A stretch of DNA of 64,000 bases, taken from assembly GCA_964345975.1 (NCBI GenBank), contig CAYFSS010000004.1, positions 1 through 64,000 on the forward strand, written 5' to 3'. This stretch comes from CAYFSS01 sp964345975. Lineage in GTDB: Bacteria > Bacillota > Clostridia > Saccharofermentanales > Fastidiosipilaceae. Every line of letters begins with the position of its first letter. Positions within the stretch are counted from its first letter, which is position 1. Below are positions 26,852-35,318 of the stretch, in pieces. The notes under the pieces are model-generated. The model searched no databases, was not told where the DNA came from, and was given only the letters and a program-made list of their open reading frames with translations. The translations under genes and the position numbers were made by a program.

Positions 26852-27808
26852 CTACATCTCATCGAAGAATCGGTAGTCAGGCTTCGACTGATCATAGAGA
26901 GACCGGACTTCCTCTTGGGTGAACGTATAGGTGCTGTCACAGAAATGGCATTCCAGTTGGATACCTTTAGGGTCTTCACTTAGTTCCTTGAGCTCATCAC
27001 GACCTAAAGCCAAGAGATTTCTCTCCATCCGTTCTCTGGAACAATTACATTCATAGACAAGCTCACTACGCTCCAAATACTTGAGCGAGACATTTCCCAT
27101 AACAAGGTCTATGACCTGGGCTGCTGTAAAGCCTTCTTCCAAGAAGAAGTCGAGCCCGGGAAATCCCGCGAGTCTTGCTTCAACATAAGCCAGAGTTTGT
27201 TGGCTTGCATCCGGCATAGGTTCAACGAGGAATCCCCCTGATCTTCCCATCCCGGTCGTCGAGACATTCGCGGCAAGACCCACTGCCCCGGGGCGCTGTT
27301 CGGAATAGGCCAAGTAAGCCGTGATGTCCTCAGCGATCTCACCGCTTTGCAGTGGAACCTGACCGATATACGGTTCAGCTTGGCCAAAGTCTCGTATCAC
27401 ACTGAGCTTTCCTTCGCCGAGTGCCGCACCGATGTCAAGAACTGCGCCTTCACGTCCGGGTTTGGACAAGATCTCACAGTGCGGGTTGACAACGGAAGCT
27501 CTAAGCCTAAGTCCTGCTTCAATAACAATCGTGAATCCACCTAAAGGACCGTCACCGCGTACAGAAAGCGTGAGACTTTCTTCATCACCTTTCATGTCTT
27601 GAGCTAACAAGGCTGCACCGGAAATGGCTCGTCCGACGGCAACCCCGGCAGTTGGTCCCATATCGTGCATCACTTGAGCTCTGCGCACAGTGTCCGTCAC
27701 ATCGACGGCGGAAATTCTCACTTCACCGTCCATAGCCATAGCTTTGATCAAATGATCTCCGGGACGGTGGATATCCTCATGGTCTCGTATATCACCAAAT
27801 TCATTCAT
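26852..27808 (-). CDS. hslO: Redox-regulated chaperone Hsp33
   Basis: This holdase is switched on by oxidation. The N-terminal folded domain contains GFTIVIEAGLRLRA and GAVGLAANVSTTGMGRSGGF segments typical of Hsp33. The C-terminal redox switch has four cysteines, CNC and CHFC, which hold zinc in the reduced state. It is 318 aa, somewhat above the usual 290, because of a polar N-terminus. A moderate AAGGA site precedes the ATG. It lies alone between the methyltransferase and the ribosomal cluster. Confidence 0.95.
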   Translation of the reverse strand: MNEFGDIRDHEDIHRPGDHLIKAMAMDGEVRISAVDVTDTVRRAQVMHDMGPTAGVAVGRAISGAALLAQDMKGDEESLTLSVRGDGPLGGFTIVIEAGLRLRASVVNPHCEILSKPGREGAVLDIGAALGEGKLSVIRDFGQAEPYIGQVPLQSGEIAEDITAYLAYSEQRPGAVGLAANVSTTGMGRSGGFLVEPMPDASQQTLAYVEARLAGFPGLDFFLEEGFTAAQVIDLVMGNVSLKYLERSELVYECNCSRERMERNLLALGRDELKELSEDPKGIQLECHFCDSTYTFTQEEVRSLYDQSKPDYRFFDEM

Positions 27809-27833
27809 TACACATCTATCCTTCTTAAATCAA

Positions 27834-27850
27834 GTAGCCATCCGGGCTAC
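27834..27850 (-). terminator. Short hairpin upstream of hslO, possible terminator
   Basis: On the minus strand GTAGCC pairs with GGCTAC around a 5-nt loop and is followed by TTGATTTAAG. It lies about 180 nt after the methyltransferase stop. The stem is short and the T tract is poor, so the call is tentative. Confidence 0.3.
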
Positions 27851-28028
27851 CTACTCGTGTTCAATAGGCACATCAATGAGTGCTTGGATTCCCAATCAAT
27901 CGACGCATTATCCCTAACGTTCCGCGGATCAACCTATCGCGACTAACCCATCCAAAAGCCATCACCCGTCTGAATACCGGCTTCTCCTTGGACTATCCGT
28001 ACAGTTGATCTATGCACTAAGGACTAAC

Positions 28029-28853
28029 TTAACTCACTCTTCGGGCCAAATAAAAATGCCTGTCCGTGGAGTAGAAACTATCTTCCTCGAGAGGAATAAG
28101 TGCCAAGGGATCGACTTCTGCTGTTAGCTCCAAGGCCGCTGACGCCAAAGCTGCCTGCAGTTCATCTGCCGTATAATACCGTTCCTCAACAACGCGAGGA
28201 ATACGGCGATATAGATCCGCTGCTTCCTCTTTGAAGAAGGTCAACTTGGCACGGTTTCGCAAGGGATCAAAGAGCGTTTCATTCTCCCAGATAAGATAGA
28301 TTGAGTCTGTATCATCCAAAACTTCACCAAAAGCCAAGTCCGGCAACACATCGAGAATATAGTTTTCTCTAAGCACATCAAAGAAAAGCAATCCATGCGG
28401 CGCCAAGAATTTCTGTAGGGTTTGAAAGATCTGCTCGAGCGATTCGAGATCCGGAAAATGATTGAACGTCTCGAGATATCCGATGATCAAATCATAGCCT
28501 TCACCAAGCTCAGGACTAAAGAGAGAAACCGGTGATAGATTTTCGGGATCTACTTGATTTAGATCACCGGCTACAAAGTGAAGATTAGCAGCCCCGAAAT
28601 GTTGCAGGTTGGCAAGTGAAATCATACCTTCAGAAAGGTCGACACCGGTCACGAAGTGACCACGTTCAGCCAGGGCACGGGCAACCGACCCGCTCCCGCA
28701 TCCAAAGTCCAGAATCTTGAGGGGCTCCCCGTCGGTCCCGACAGTTTCATCATAGAGGGCAAGCGCCAAAGCAGCCCAGTCATTAGGGTCTCTTAAACCA
28801 TCCTGCCAAGCATCATAATAGGGAGCCAATTCATCGTAAGCGTTGTAGGTCAT
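28029..28853 (-). CDS. SAM-dependent class I methyltransferase
   Basis: This is a Rossmann-fold methyltransferase of unknown substrate, 274 aa. Motif I is ILDFGCGSGSVARALAERG (about residues 47-65), followed by the acidic GVDLSEGM loop that binds the ribose of SAM, and a motif IV region (YDLIIGYLETFNHF). The C-terminal half (NETLFDPLRNRAKLTFF) is of the type seen in small uncharacterised Firmicute methyltransferases. Its ATG overlaps the S41 protease stop by four bases, so they are one operon. A target cannot be inferred. Confidence 0.88.
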   Translation of the reverse strand: MTYNAYDELAPYYDAWQDGLRDPNDWAALALALYDETVGTDGEPLKILDFGCGSGSVARALAERGHFVTGVDLSEGMISLANLQHFGAANLHFVAGDLNQVDPENLSPVSLFSPELGEGYDLIIGYLETFNHFPDLESLEQIFQTLQKFLAPHGLLFFDVLRENYILDVLPDLAFGEVLDDTDSIYLIWENETLFDPLRNRAKLTFFKEEAADLYRRIPRVVEERYYTADELQAALASAALELTAEVDPLALIPLEEDSFYSTDRHFYLARRVS

Positions 28854-30298
28854 GATTGTAGCGGCTGTGTCTTGACAGGATCGCGGTTGGCTCTAGTGGT
28901 TTCAGAAACTGAAGAACTGAGCGTTGGTTCAGGCTCTTCATTCAATAGTTCCAAAGCCTTCTGAATGAATGGATCTTCATCACGAGGGATATCTGAGATG
29001 GAGGTTTGGAGCAATTCATCGCTCATTTCGATCGGATGATCCGGTTCAAGTCCTTCTCCTTCGACAACATCGCCCTTGGGTAAGAGATAACGGAAGACCG
29101 TGATGTTCGCAGCAGATCCATCGACTAAGGGGAAGGATATCGTGCCGGAGCCCTTACCGAAGGTCTTCTCGCCAATGAGGACTGCCCCTGCATTGTCTCT
29201 TAAGGCGCCGCTAAAGAGTTCGGAAGCCGAAGCGGAATCGCGGCTCAAGAGAATCATGAAGCGTGCATCGTCTGAGACGAGTTTGCCGTCCCGACTTGTC
29301 CAACTCTCCACATAATTGGTCCCTTGGGAGCGACCTTCGATCCGGCTGATAACCGCCTCGTCCAGTAACATATCGACCACTTGACGAAGGGCCCAAGCAT
29401 CGCCGCCGGGATTGTGGCGTAGATCAAAGACGAAATCTTCGGCGCCTTGCTCGATCAAGCTCGTTAGGTTTTTTTCAAACTGTTCCGGTAAGGTCGTTGT
29501 GAATTCACGGATATGCATATAACCAACGTTATCTTCCAGCATCTCCGAACTCACAGCCACTGCTTCAATCTTGTCTCGCACAATTTCAATGGTGAGCGTT
29601 TCCGAGGTTGAAGGACGGAACACCTCGATCGTGACTGTCGTTCCTATTTCACCGCGCACGACATTGGCGAGCTCCGCAGCAGATTTGAAGGTGCTTGCCT
29701 CGGTCTCATCGACTTTCATGATGTAGTCGCCATGAATTAGGCCTGACTTTGCTGCAGGGCTATTTGGCACAGGATCGATGATCCTGAATCGACCATCGGT
29801 CTCTTGTTGGACACTAGCGCCGATACCGCTGTATTCACCGGACATCGTCTCTTGCATCTGCTGGTAATCTTCAACCGGTAAATAATAGGTCCAAGGGGTG
29901 TCTTGGGTCTCCAAGATACCGCGTCCAAGAGCGTCGAGAATCTCATCATTGCTCAGTTCACGATAGTAGTTATCTGAGAGGAATTGAAGGATCTCACCCA
30001 GCTTCTTGGCCTCAGCCTCACTGTGGTTACCTTCGATCTTGATGGTGATGTCTTCTGTAAGCTTATACTCATCAGCGCTCAATGACTGAAAAGGAATAAC
30101 CACCAATCCTAAAATCATGGCCAATAAAATCAATCCGGAGATGAACGTGCGCATGGACTTGCGAGGCCGTCTCGCGGATCCGTTATTTGCTTGAGACAAC
30201 GTAGTGTCACGTTCATATTCTTCGTTCTGTAAGGCTTGATGCTGTCCTGAAACTTCTGTCATACCATTTTGTTTTGAAGCATTGCTCTCTTCAAACAT
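28850..30298 (-). CDS. S41 family carboxy-terminal processing protease with N-terminal anchor
   Basis: This is a membrane-anchored extracytoplasmic protease. A polar cytoplasmic N-terminus (about 50 residues) precedes one membrane segment (about 51-72). A PDZ domain begins at GEYSGIGASV (about 154-215), then the peptidase domain. The catalytic Ser357 is in RDSASASE and Lys382 in GEKTFGKGS. The glutamine usually four residues after the lysine is replaced by Thr386, so the Ser-Lys-Gln arrangement of CtpB is incomplete. The polar C-terminus replaces the peptidoglycan-binding domain found in some relatives. It is the first gene of an operon with the methyltransferase; the ATG follows GAAGGGAAGG. 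Confidence 0.92.
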   Translation of the reverse strand: MFEESNASKQNGMTEVSGQHQALQNEEYERDTTLSQANNGSARRPRKSMRTFISGLILLAMILGLVVIPFQSLSADEYKLTEDITIKIEGNHSEAEAKKLGEILQFLSDNYYRELSNDEILDALGRGILETQDTPWTYYLPVEDYQQMQETMSGEYSGIGASVQQETDGRFRIIDPVPNSPAAKSGLIHGDYIMKVDETEASTFKSAAELANVVRGEIGTTVTIEVFRPSTSETLTIEIVRDKIEAVAVSSEMLEDNVGYMHIREFTTTLPEQFEKNLTSLIEQGAEDFVFDLRHNPGGDAWALRQVVDMLLDEAVISRIEGRSQGTNYVESWTSRDGKLVSDDARFMILLSRDSASASELFSGALRDNAGAVLIGEKTFGKGSGTISFPLVDGSAANITVFRYLLPKGDVVEGEGLEPDHPIEMSDELLQTSISDIPRDEDPFIQKALELLNEEPEPTLSSSVSETTRANRDPVKTQPLQS

Positions 30299-30337
30299 TG
30301 GAACCTTCCCTTCAATTCATCGGCAATGGCGCCGACT

Positions 30338-30381
30338 TTAAACAAAATGCTCGGGCAGGTTTAAAACCGCGTGCCCGAGCA
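30338..30381 (-). terminator. Terminator after the M23 hydrolase gene
   Basis: On the minus strand TGCTCGGGCA pairs perfectly with TGCCCGAGCA (30348-30357 with 30372-30381) and runs into TTTTGTTT. A second, smaller GC hairpin (30386-30402) precedes it. It separates the ftsE-ftsX-M23 operon from the S41 protease gene. Confidence 0.85.
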
Positions 30382-30449
30382 ATCAATGCCCGCATTCGGG
30401 CAATTATAAAACGTAACCGTATCGTATGTCTTACTTTAATCTAAATTCT

Positions 30450-31967
30450 TTACCAGAGATAGGGCAAAGGATCTACATGGACTCCATTGACTCGAACTTC
30501 AAAGTGAAGGTGAGGTCCGGTCGCCCAACCCGTAGCACCACAGAGACCTATCTGTTGACCGGCAGAGACATACTGTCCGGAACTGACGTGAACACTCATA
30601 AGGTGAGCATAGAGGGTTGAGATGCCGTTACCATGGTCGATGATGACGTGATTGGCATAACCGCTACCGCCCCATTCTTGGCCTTGAACCGGTGCACTGG
30701 CGACAATAACGGTACCACCTGCAGCTGCCATGACCGATGTGCCGAAGGCACCTTGGAAGTCAATACCGGTATGGAATGATCCCCAACGAGGGCCGTAATA
30801 AGAAGTGACTACAGAACTATACCCGTTCGGGAAATACAATTTCATTGAGGGCGAAGCCTGAACCGGTGCTGCGGTGGTAGGTGCCGGGGTGGTCGGCGCT
30901 TCGGTCCAAACAGGTTGAGTGGTCGGTGCTTCGGACCAAACCGGCTGAGTCGTTGGAGCTTCGGTCCAAACAGGCTCTGTCGGAGTGTCATCCCAGGCAG
31001 ACTGAGTTGTTGGCTCGGTCACATAAGGAGCAGGCGTCGTTGCAGCCGGAACACCGCCGGTTGCAGCAGGCGTTGGCGAGTTATTGATCGGTGCTTGAAC
31101 AGGTGGAGCTTGGGGAGCTGCCTGAGCAGCTTCCAACTCGGCTTGCCTTGATTCTTCAGCTGCTACGGCTGCGGCCTGAGCTGCCGCTGCTTCTATAGCC
31201 TGCTGATCGCGGACATTCTGAAGTGCCCCACTTAAATTTGCATTTTCAGCTAAGAGAAGATCGAGGTCTCCTTGACGGTTCATCAAGCTGATGTTGAGGG
31301 TATTGAAGTCCTCTTCACGTAGACGAATACCGTTAGCTAAGCCTTCAAGCTTCTCTTCACTGGATTTTAAAACTTCCTGAGAACGCGTCGCTGTAACTTG
31401 AGCCATGGCCAAGCTGACTTGAGCGTGCTGGACGGCTCCGCGGAGCTCCATCAGCATTTCTTTGTCACTGTCGGCAATAACTTGAATGAGTTCTAAGTTG
31501 GTGAAAAAGCCGGAAACAGAATCGGACTGTAATAAGACTTCAAGCGATGAGGTATTGCGGTTTTCAAACATAGCGATGAGACGAGTCTCATATTGCTCTT
31601 GCTTGGCCTCAACATTTTCCTTGGCCTCTTCGCTGGCAGCTTTGCTATCTAGCAGAGCTTGCCGAGCTTCGTCCATCCGCTGTGTGAGAAGCTCATACTC
31701 GCGCTTCTCAGCCTTGTCGTCTGCATAGAGTTGATCGAGTTCTTCTTGAAGACGATTATACTCAGCTTGTTGGGAGGTTAATTCAGCCTCGACAGCTGCA
31801 ATGTCGGTCCCGACTTCCAATTGGCGCTGTAAGATGAGCGCTTCTTCTTCGTCGAGTCCTCTACTACCTTGTCCCTGAACTGTAAAAGGAACCATCGGCA
31901 TCATCACTGCAAGCAGCATGGCCAAACCTAATACCCACGGAACGAATCTATCTTTCTTGTTCACCAT
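30450..31967 (-). CDS. Secreted M23 peptidoglycan endopeptidase with coiled coil (EnvC/PcsB-like)
   Basis: A signal peptide (basic start, hydrophobic core about 12-33) is followed by a long coiled coil (about 45-270, Glu/Gln/Ala-rich), a Pro/Thr-rich linker with 11-residue repeats of the TTQPVWTEAP type (about 290-370), and a C-terminal LytM domain. The zinc and catalytic signatures are present: HTGIDFQGAFG, the GISTLYAHL histidine, and HLHFEVRVNG. The coiled coil plus M23 next to ftsX and ftsE indicates a division hydrolase activated through FtsEX, by analogy with EnvC and PcsB; the partnership is inference from order and architecture. A short leader separates it from ftsX. Confidence 0.9.
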   Translation of the reverse strand: MVNKKDRFVPWVLGLAMLLAVMMPMVPFTVQGQGSRGLDEEEALILQRQLEVGTDIAAVEAELTSQQAEYNRLQEELDQLYADDKAEKREYELLTQRMDEARQALLDSKAASEEAKENVEAKQEQYETRLIAMFENRNTSSLEVLLQSDSVSGFFTNLELIQVIADSDKEMLMELRGAVQHAQVSLAMAQVTATRSQEVLKSSEEKLEGLANGIRLREEDFNTLNISLMNRQGDLDLLLAENANLSGALQNVRDQQAIEAAAAQAAAVAAEESRQAELEAAQAAPQAPPVQAPINNSPTPAATGGVPAATTPAPYVTEPTTQSAWDDTPTEPVWTEAPTTQPVWSEAPTTQPVWTEAPTTPAPTTAAPVQASPSMKLYFPNGYSSVVTSYYGPRWGSFHTGIDFQGAFGTSVMAAAGGTVIVASAPVQGQEWGGSGYANHVIIDHGNGISTLYAHLMSVHVSSGQYVSAGQQIGLCGATGWATGPHLHFEVRVNGVHVDPLPYLW

Positions 31968-32066
31968 AGTCCTCCAACTTAAGGCTCAACGGATTCCGCC
32001 CTGCAGAACGCACGAATTGAACCTACGAATGTTGCGGTCGATAAACGCATACGTGGCGTTATTCTA

Positions 32067-32960
32067 TCAGACCTTAATGTATCTGCGAACAGACACAGCA
32101 CTTCCCAAAGAACCAACAAGGATTCCTATTAGTATGGCCACCACAAAGACCGGACCTACGATCTCCCCCGGGGTAAGTAGACTGAGCGAGAGGGGAGCCG
32201 CTCCATCCATATGCACCCAATTATAAATGGCATCATAAGCAATTGATATGGCTACAGTAGCCAAAAAAGCACCAATTAAACCGATAACTGCACCTTCAAT
32301 GACATAAGGTATACGTATATAAAGATTTGTCGCACCAACATACTTCATAATCTGTATTTCTTGCGACCTTGCCAAAACTGAGACACGAACCATATTCGAG
32401 ATAATGAAAAAGGCTATCACACCTAGAACAATGAGTGAAGCAAACGACGCAACGTTCACAATTCGCCTTGCGCCGGAAAAGAACTCCATGATCGATCCTG
32501 AGTACTTCACTTCCCTCACGCCATTGATCGGTTCAAAGTCAATGGTGAATTCATCGACCATGTCGGGATCTACTAAATTGACGACGAAGGTATAGGGCAA
32601 AAGTTCCGGTGAGAACTCATCTAGAACATAAGAGTCTTCACCCAAATAACTCCGAAACTCATCATAGTTATCCTGCGGAGACATTGCCCTGAAATTCAAA
32701 ACATAAGGACTTACCTCAAGTTTTGATTCGATGTCTTCGAGTTCATCCTCACTCACTTCATTCTTGGTATAGATCTCAACCGGTGGACGCTGACTGGCTT
32801 GATCCAGCACATGTGTAGCATTCATTGAGAAAGACAAAAAAGCACCCAAAATCAAGAGCATCAAGGCAATCGTCGTCAATGAGGCGATCGTCACCAGCGG
32901 GTGGCGAAGAAAATTCTTCGCGCTCTCTTGTACAAAATAGCGTAAGTTTGTTCGATTCAT
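32067..32960 (-). CDS. ftsX: Cell division protein FtsX
   Basis: This is the permease-like subunit of FtsEX, which transmits ATPase motion to an outside peptidoglycan hydrolase. It is 297 aa with one N-terminal membrane span (about 23-46), a large extracellular domain (about 50-165), and three C-terminal spans; the SVLARSQEIQIMKYVGAT segment after the second span is characteristic. It follows ftsE by eight bases and precedes the M23 hydrolase gene. Confidence 0.96.
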   Translation of the reverse strand: MNRTNLRYFVQESAKNFLRHPLVTIASLTTIALMLLILGAFLSFSMNATHVLDQASQRPPVEIYTKNEVSEDELEDIESKLEVSPYVLNFRAMSPQDNYDEFRSYLGEDSYVLDEFSPELLPYTFVVNLVDPDMVDEFTIDFEPINGVREVKYSGSIMEFFSGARRIVNVASFASLIVLGVIAFFIISNMVRVSVLARSQEIQIMKYVGATNLYIRIPYVIEGAVIGLIGAFLATVAISIAYDAIYNWVHMDGAAPLSLSLLTPGEIVGPVFVVAILIGILVGSLGSAVSVRRYIKV

Positions 32961-32968
32961 GGCTTCAC

Positions 32969-33820
32969 CTATTGATCCGGCCGGATGTTCCGGCGACCTG
33001 TCTCCTGCTCATCCGTGGCACGAGGGCGACGACGATGGAAATGACGTCCCCAAATCTGAGAGCGGACGGAATCCGCATCTCGCACTTGTGCCGCACGACG
33101 AGTTAGAAGCTCTTGGATCTCAGGATCGGCTTTTACTTCAAAGTTATAGAGACCTGCAACATCGTCGCGAACGATATGACCATCTCGGATCTCGATCGTC
33201 CTACGCTGCATGCGGTCAACCAAATCACGGTCATGCGTGCAGACGACAACGGTCGTCCCGCCGCGGTTGATTTCCTGCAACAAAGCCAAGATAGCCTCAC
33301 TGTTGATAGGATCGAGGTTACCCGTCGGCTCATCCGCCAAGATCATCATCGGTGAATTGACCATAGCCCGGGCAATGGCCACTCGCTGTTGTTCACCCCC
33401 TGAAAGTTCAAGCGGTCTGGTATTTGCTTTATGACGTAAACCGACTGTACTTAGGACAAGCGGTACTTGGCGCTGGATCTCGCGACGACCTGCACCGACG
33501 ATCTCCATAGCAAAGGCAACATTCTCAAAGACAGTCTTCGTACTGATCAAACGGAAATCCTGAAAGACCATACCGATATTACGTCTTAAGAACGGAATCT
33601 GTTTATTCTTAATGCTGTTTAAGCTATAACCGCTCAAAACGATCTCACCTTCCGTGAGCTGTTCTTCGCACGTCAATAGCTTAACCACGGTTGACTTCCC
33701 CGAGCCGCTTTCACCGATTAAGAAGACGAACTCACCACGATTGATGTGGAAAGAAACGTCCTCGAGCGCAAGCGGCGCTCCCGGGGAATATGCCATGCTG
33801 ACATTGACAAAATCAATCAA
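32969..33820 (-). CDS. ftsE: Cell division ATP-binding protein FtsE
   Basis: This is the ATPase of FtsEX. Walker A GESGSGKST is at 36-44, then LSGGEQQRVAIARA, ILADEPTGNLD and the VCTHDRDLV switch region. At 283 aa it is about 55 longer than usual: after the normal end near IRDGHIV an Arg-rich tail follows (RRRPRATDEQETGRR). The tail is not recognised and could be a regulatory or membrane-associated extension. It is the first gene of ftsE-ftsX-M23. Confidence 0.95.
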   Translation of the reverse strand: MIDFVNVSMAYSPGAPLALEDVSFHINRGEFVFLIGESGSGKSTVVKLLTCEEQLTEGEIVLSGYSLNSIKNKQIPFLRRNIGMVFQDFRLISTKTVFENVAFAMEIVGAGRREIQRQVPLVLSTVGLRHKANTRPLELSGGEQQRVAIARAMVNSPMMILADEPTGNLDPINSEAILALLQEINRGGTTVVVCTHDRDLVDRMQRRTIEIRDGHIVRDDVAGLYNFEVKADPEIQELLTRRAAQVRDADSVRSQIWGRHFHRRRPRATDEQETGRRNIRPDQ

Positions 33821-33838
33821 AGTCGTCTCCTTGCTAGC

Positions 33839-34954
33839 CTACCAGTGGGTAGGAGCCTCAATCGTTGAAATGTGACGGTGACGCTCCAAGTAGTCGAGGT
33901 AACGGCGCACCATTGAGGCGAGTTTAAACATCACTGCATCGTCGAACTTCCGGAGATCCAAATTCGTGATCTTGGCTACTTTGTCGAGACGATAGACTAG
34001 TGTATTGCGGTGGACATAGAGTTTGCGACTGGTCTCAGAACCATTCAAATTGTTCTCAAAGAACTTATCGATCGTTAAGAGGATTTCATTGTCGAGTTCC
34101 TCATAAGCTCCCGTAGAAAACACTTCCTCCAAGAAGAGTTGGCATAAAGTCGGGGGCAATTGATAGATCAAACGACCCAAGCCTAAGCGGTCATATCGAT
34201 TGACTTTGGTTTCAGGCTCGAAAATCTGTCCGATGGTCACGGATAGGACAGCTTCGCGATAGGACTTTGCCAAATCCTTCAAAGTATCGACTTCAAGACC
34301 CATACCGGCTCGTACATCGAGCATGAGCTCTGAGCTCAAGGTATCGACAACTTGCGTTGTCAATGCTGCGTAATCATCTTCCGTCTCGCCCTCTTCAGCC
34401 TCATAGAGAAGAACAATACTGTCCTCTTCCATCGTGAAGATATAGTCCTTATGACGGAGCGGGAACAGCGTTCTAAGGAGAGATAAAGCTCCTGCTTGGT
34501 CTTCTTCATTGCGAATCTTAAAGAGTAAGCACACGCGACGGCGAGCGTAATCTACTTTAAAATCGCGTGCTTTGAGAGGGATATCACCGGGAAGTTCATT
34601 TTCCAAGATCACACTCTTCAAGAACGAAGAGCGCTCCCCTTCACGTGTCCTATCTTCCAAGGTAGCCTGGAGCCATTCACGGACGAGAAGTAGATACGCT
34701 TGGGATGTATGATCTGTCCCGTCAATACGGAGGAGATAGTTCTCTTCTTGACCTAAAGAAAGTCGCGCATAACTGAAATCGTCCGATACGGAGAAATCAT
34801 CTGTTGTCGCCATCAATAAGCCGACTTCGCTGAAGTATTCTCCTTCCAGACGTTGATCTGTGGAAGCGAGGACGACGCCAAGTGCATCTAAGACCGAAAC
34901 TGTTCGATCCAAGATTTCACCTGCACGGCGTATCGCCTGTACTAAACCATCCAT
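33839..34954 (-). CDS. PucR/CdaR-family transcriptional regulator
   Basis: It is 371 aa. The N-terminal third resembles the sugar-diacid/purine-type sensor domain; a middle segment contains acidic stretches, and the C-terminus has the family's helix-turn-helix (GSETSRKLYVHRNTLVYRLDKV, about 305-330). Members regulate purine, sugar-acid or amino-acid genes. No obvious metabolic target is adjacent, but the carbohydrate-type ABC ATPase at 35319 lies just upstream in the same direction, with a terminator between them. ATG 34954 has AAGGAG upstream, and a promoter candidate is at 34989-35017. Confidence 0.88.
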   Translation of the reverse strand: MDGLVQAIRRAGEILDRTVSVLDALGVVLASTDQRLEGEYFSEVGLLMATTDDFSVSDDFSYARLSLGQEENYLLRIDGTDHTSQAYLLLVREWLQATLEDRTREGERSSFLKSVILENELPGDIPLKARDFKVDYARRRVCLLFKIRNEEDQAGALSLLRTLFPLRHKDYIFTMEEDSIVLLYEAEEGETEDDYAALTTQVVDTLSSELMLDVRAGMGLEVDTLKDLAKSYREAVLSVTIGQIFEPETKVNRYDRLGLGRLIYQLPPTLCQLFLEEVFSTGAYEELDNEILLTIDKFFENNLNGSETSRKLYVHRNTLVYRLDKVAKITNLDLRKFDDAVMFKLASMVRRYLDYLERHRHISTIEAPTHW

Positions 34955-34988
34955 GCAAACTCTCCTTAAATGAAACTACTAGAAGATA

Positions 34989-35017
34989 ATATTACAATCA
35001 CGTTTCAATATTAACAA
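34989..35017 (-). promoter_or_regulatory. Candidate promoter of the PucR-type regulator
   Basis: On the minus strand TTGTTA (35012-35017), a 17-nt spacer and TAATAT (34989-34994), about 35 nt before the start codon. Confidence 0.5.
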
Positions 35018-35242
35018 GCACCGCAAACCTGATGTAATAAATTCCTGGGAAATGCTCGGATTGATCACTCTTCTCAGTCGAACATGATGCCCCTTCTTCG
35101 GCTACAAGATATGAAGTAGCGTTAAACAATCTGTGAAGAATATCATGATGATTCATAAAAAGTCCAAAACCGCACATTCTCATGATCCGGAATTTAATGT
35201 TTGTTAGGAGATTGATGGGCTTTTGTGTGTTCATAAGCTTGA

Positions 35243-35293
35243 TACGAAATAAAAGAAGCAGGCCTTCCAACGTTGGTGGAAGTACCTGCTTCT
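35243..35293 (-). terminator. Terminator of the carbohydrate-type ABC ATPase gene
   Basis: On the minus strand AGAAGCAGG (35285-35293) pairs with CCTGCTTCT (35254-35262), with an inner CTTCC/GGAAG pair, and runs into TTTTATTT. It follows the ugpC-type gene by 25 nt. Confidence 0.88.
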
Positions 35294-35318
35294 TAGTTTC
35301 TATAGATTAATGAATCTA

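Larger units (their letters stand above)
34955..35318. other. Spacer between the ABC ATPase and PucR-type regulator genes
   Basis: Contains, from left to right, the candidate promoter of the regulator (34989-35017), about 220 nt of AT-rich sequence in which I see no supported gene, and the terminator of the ABC ATPase gene (35243-35293). Confidence 0.6.

Noticed and set aside
34998..35270. A minus strand 90-aa frame between the regulator and the ABC ATPase gene
   Set aside because: Overlaps the terminator of the ABC gene, has no recognisable domain and covers the regulator's candidate promoter.
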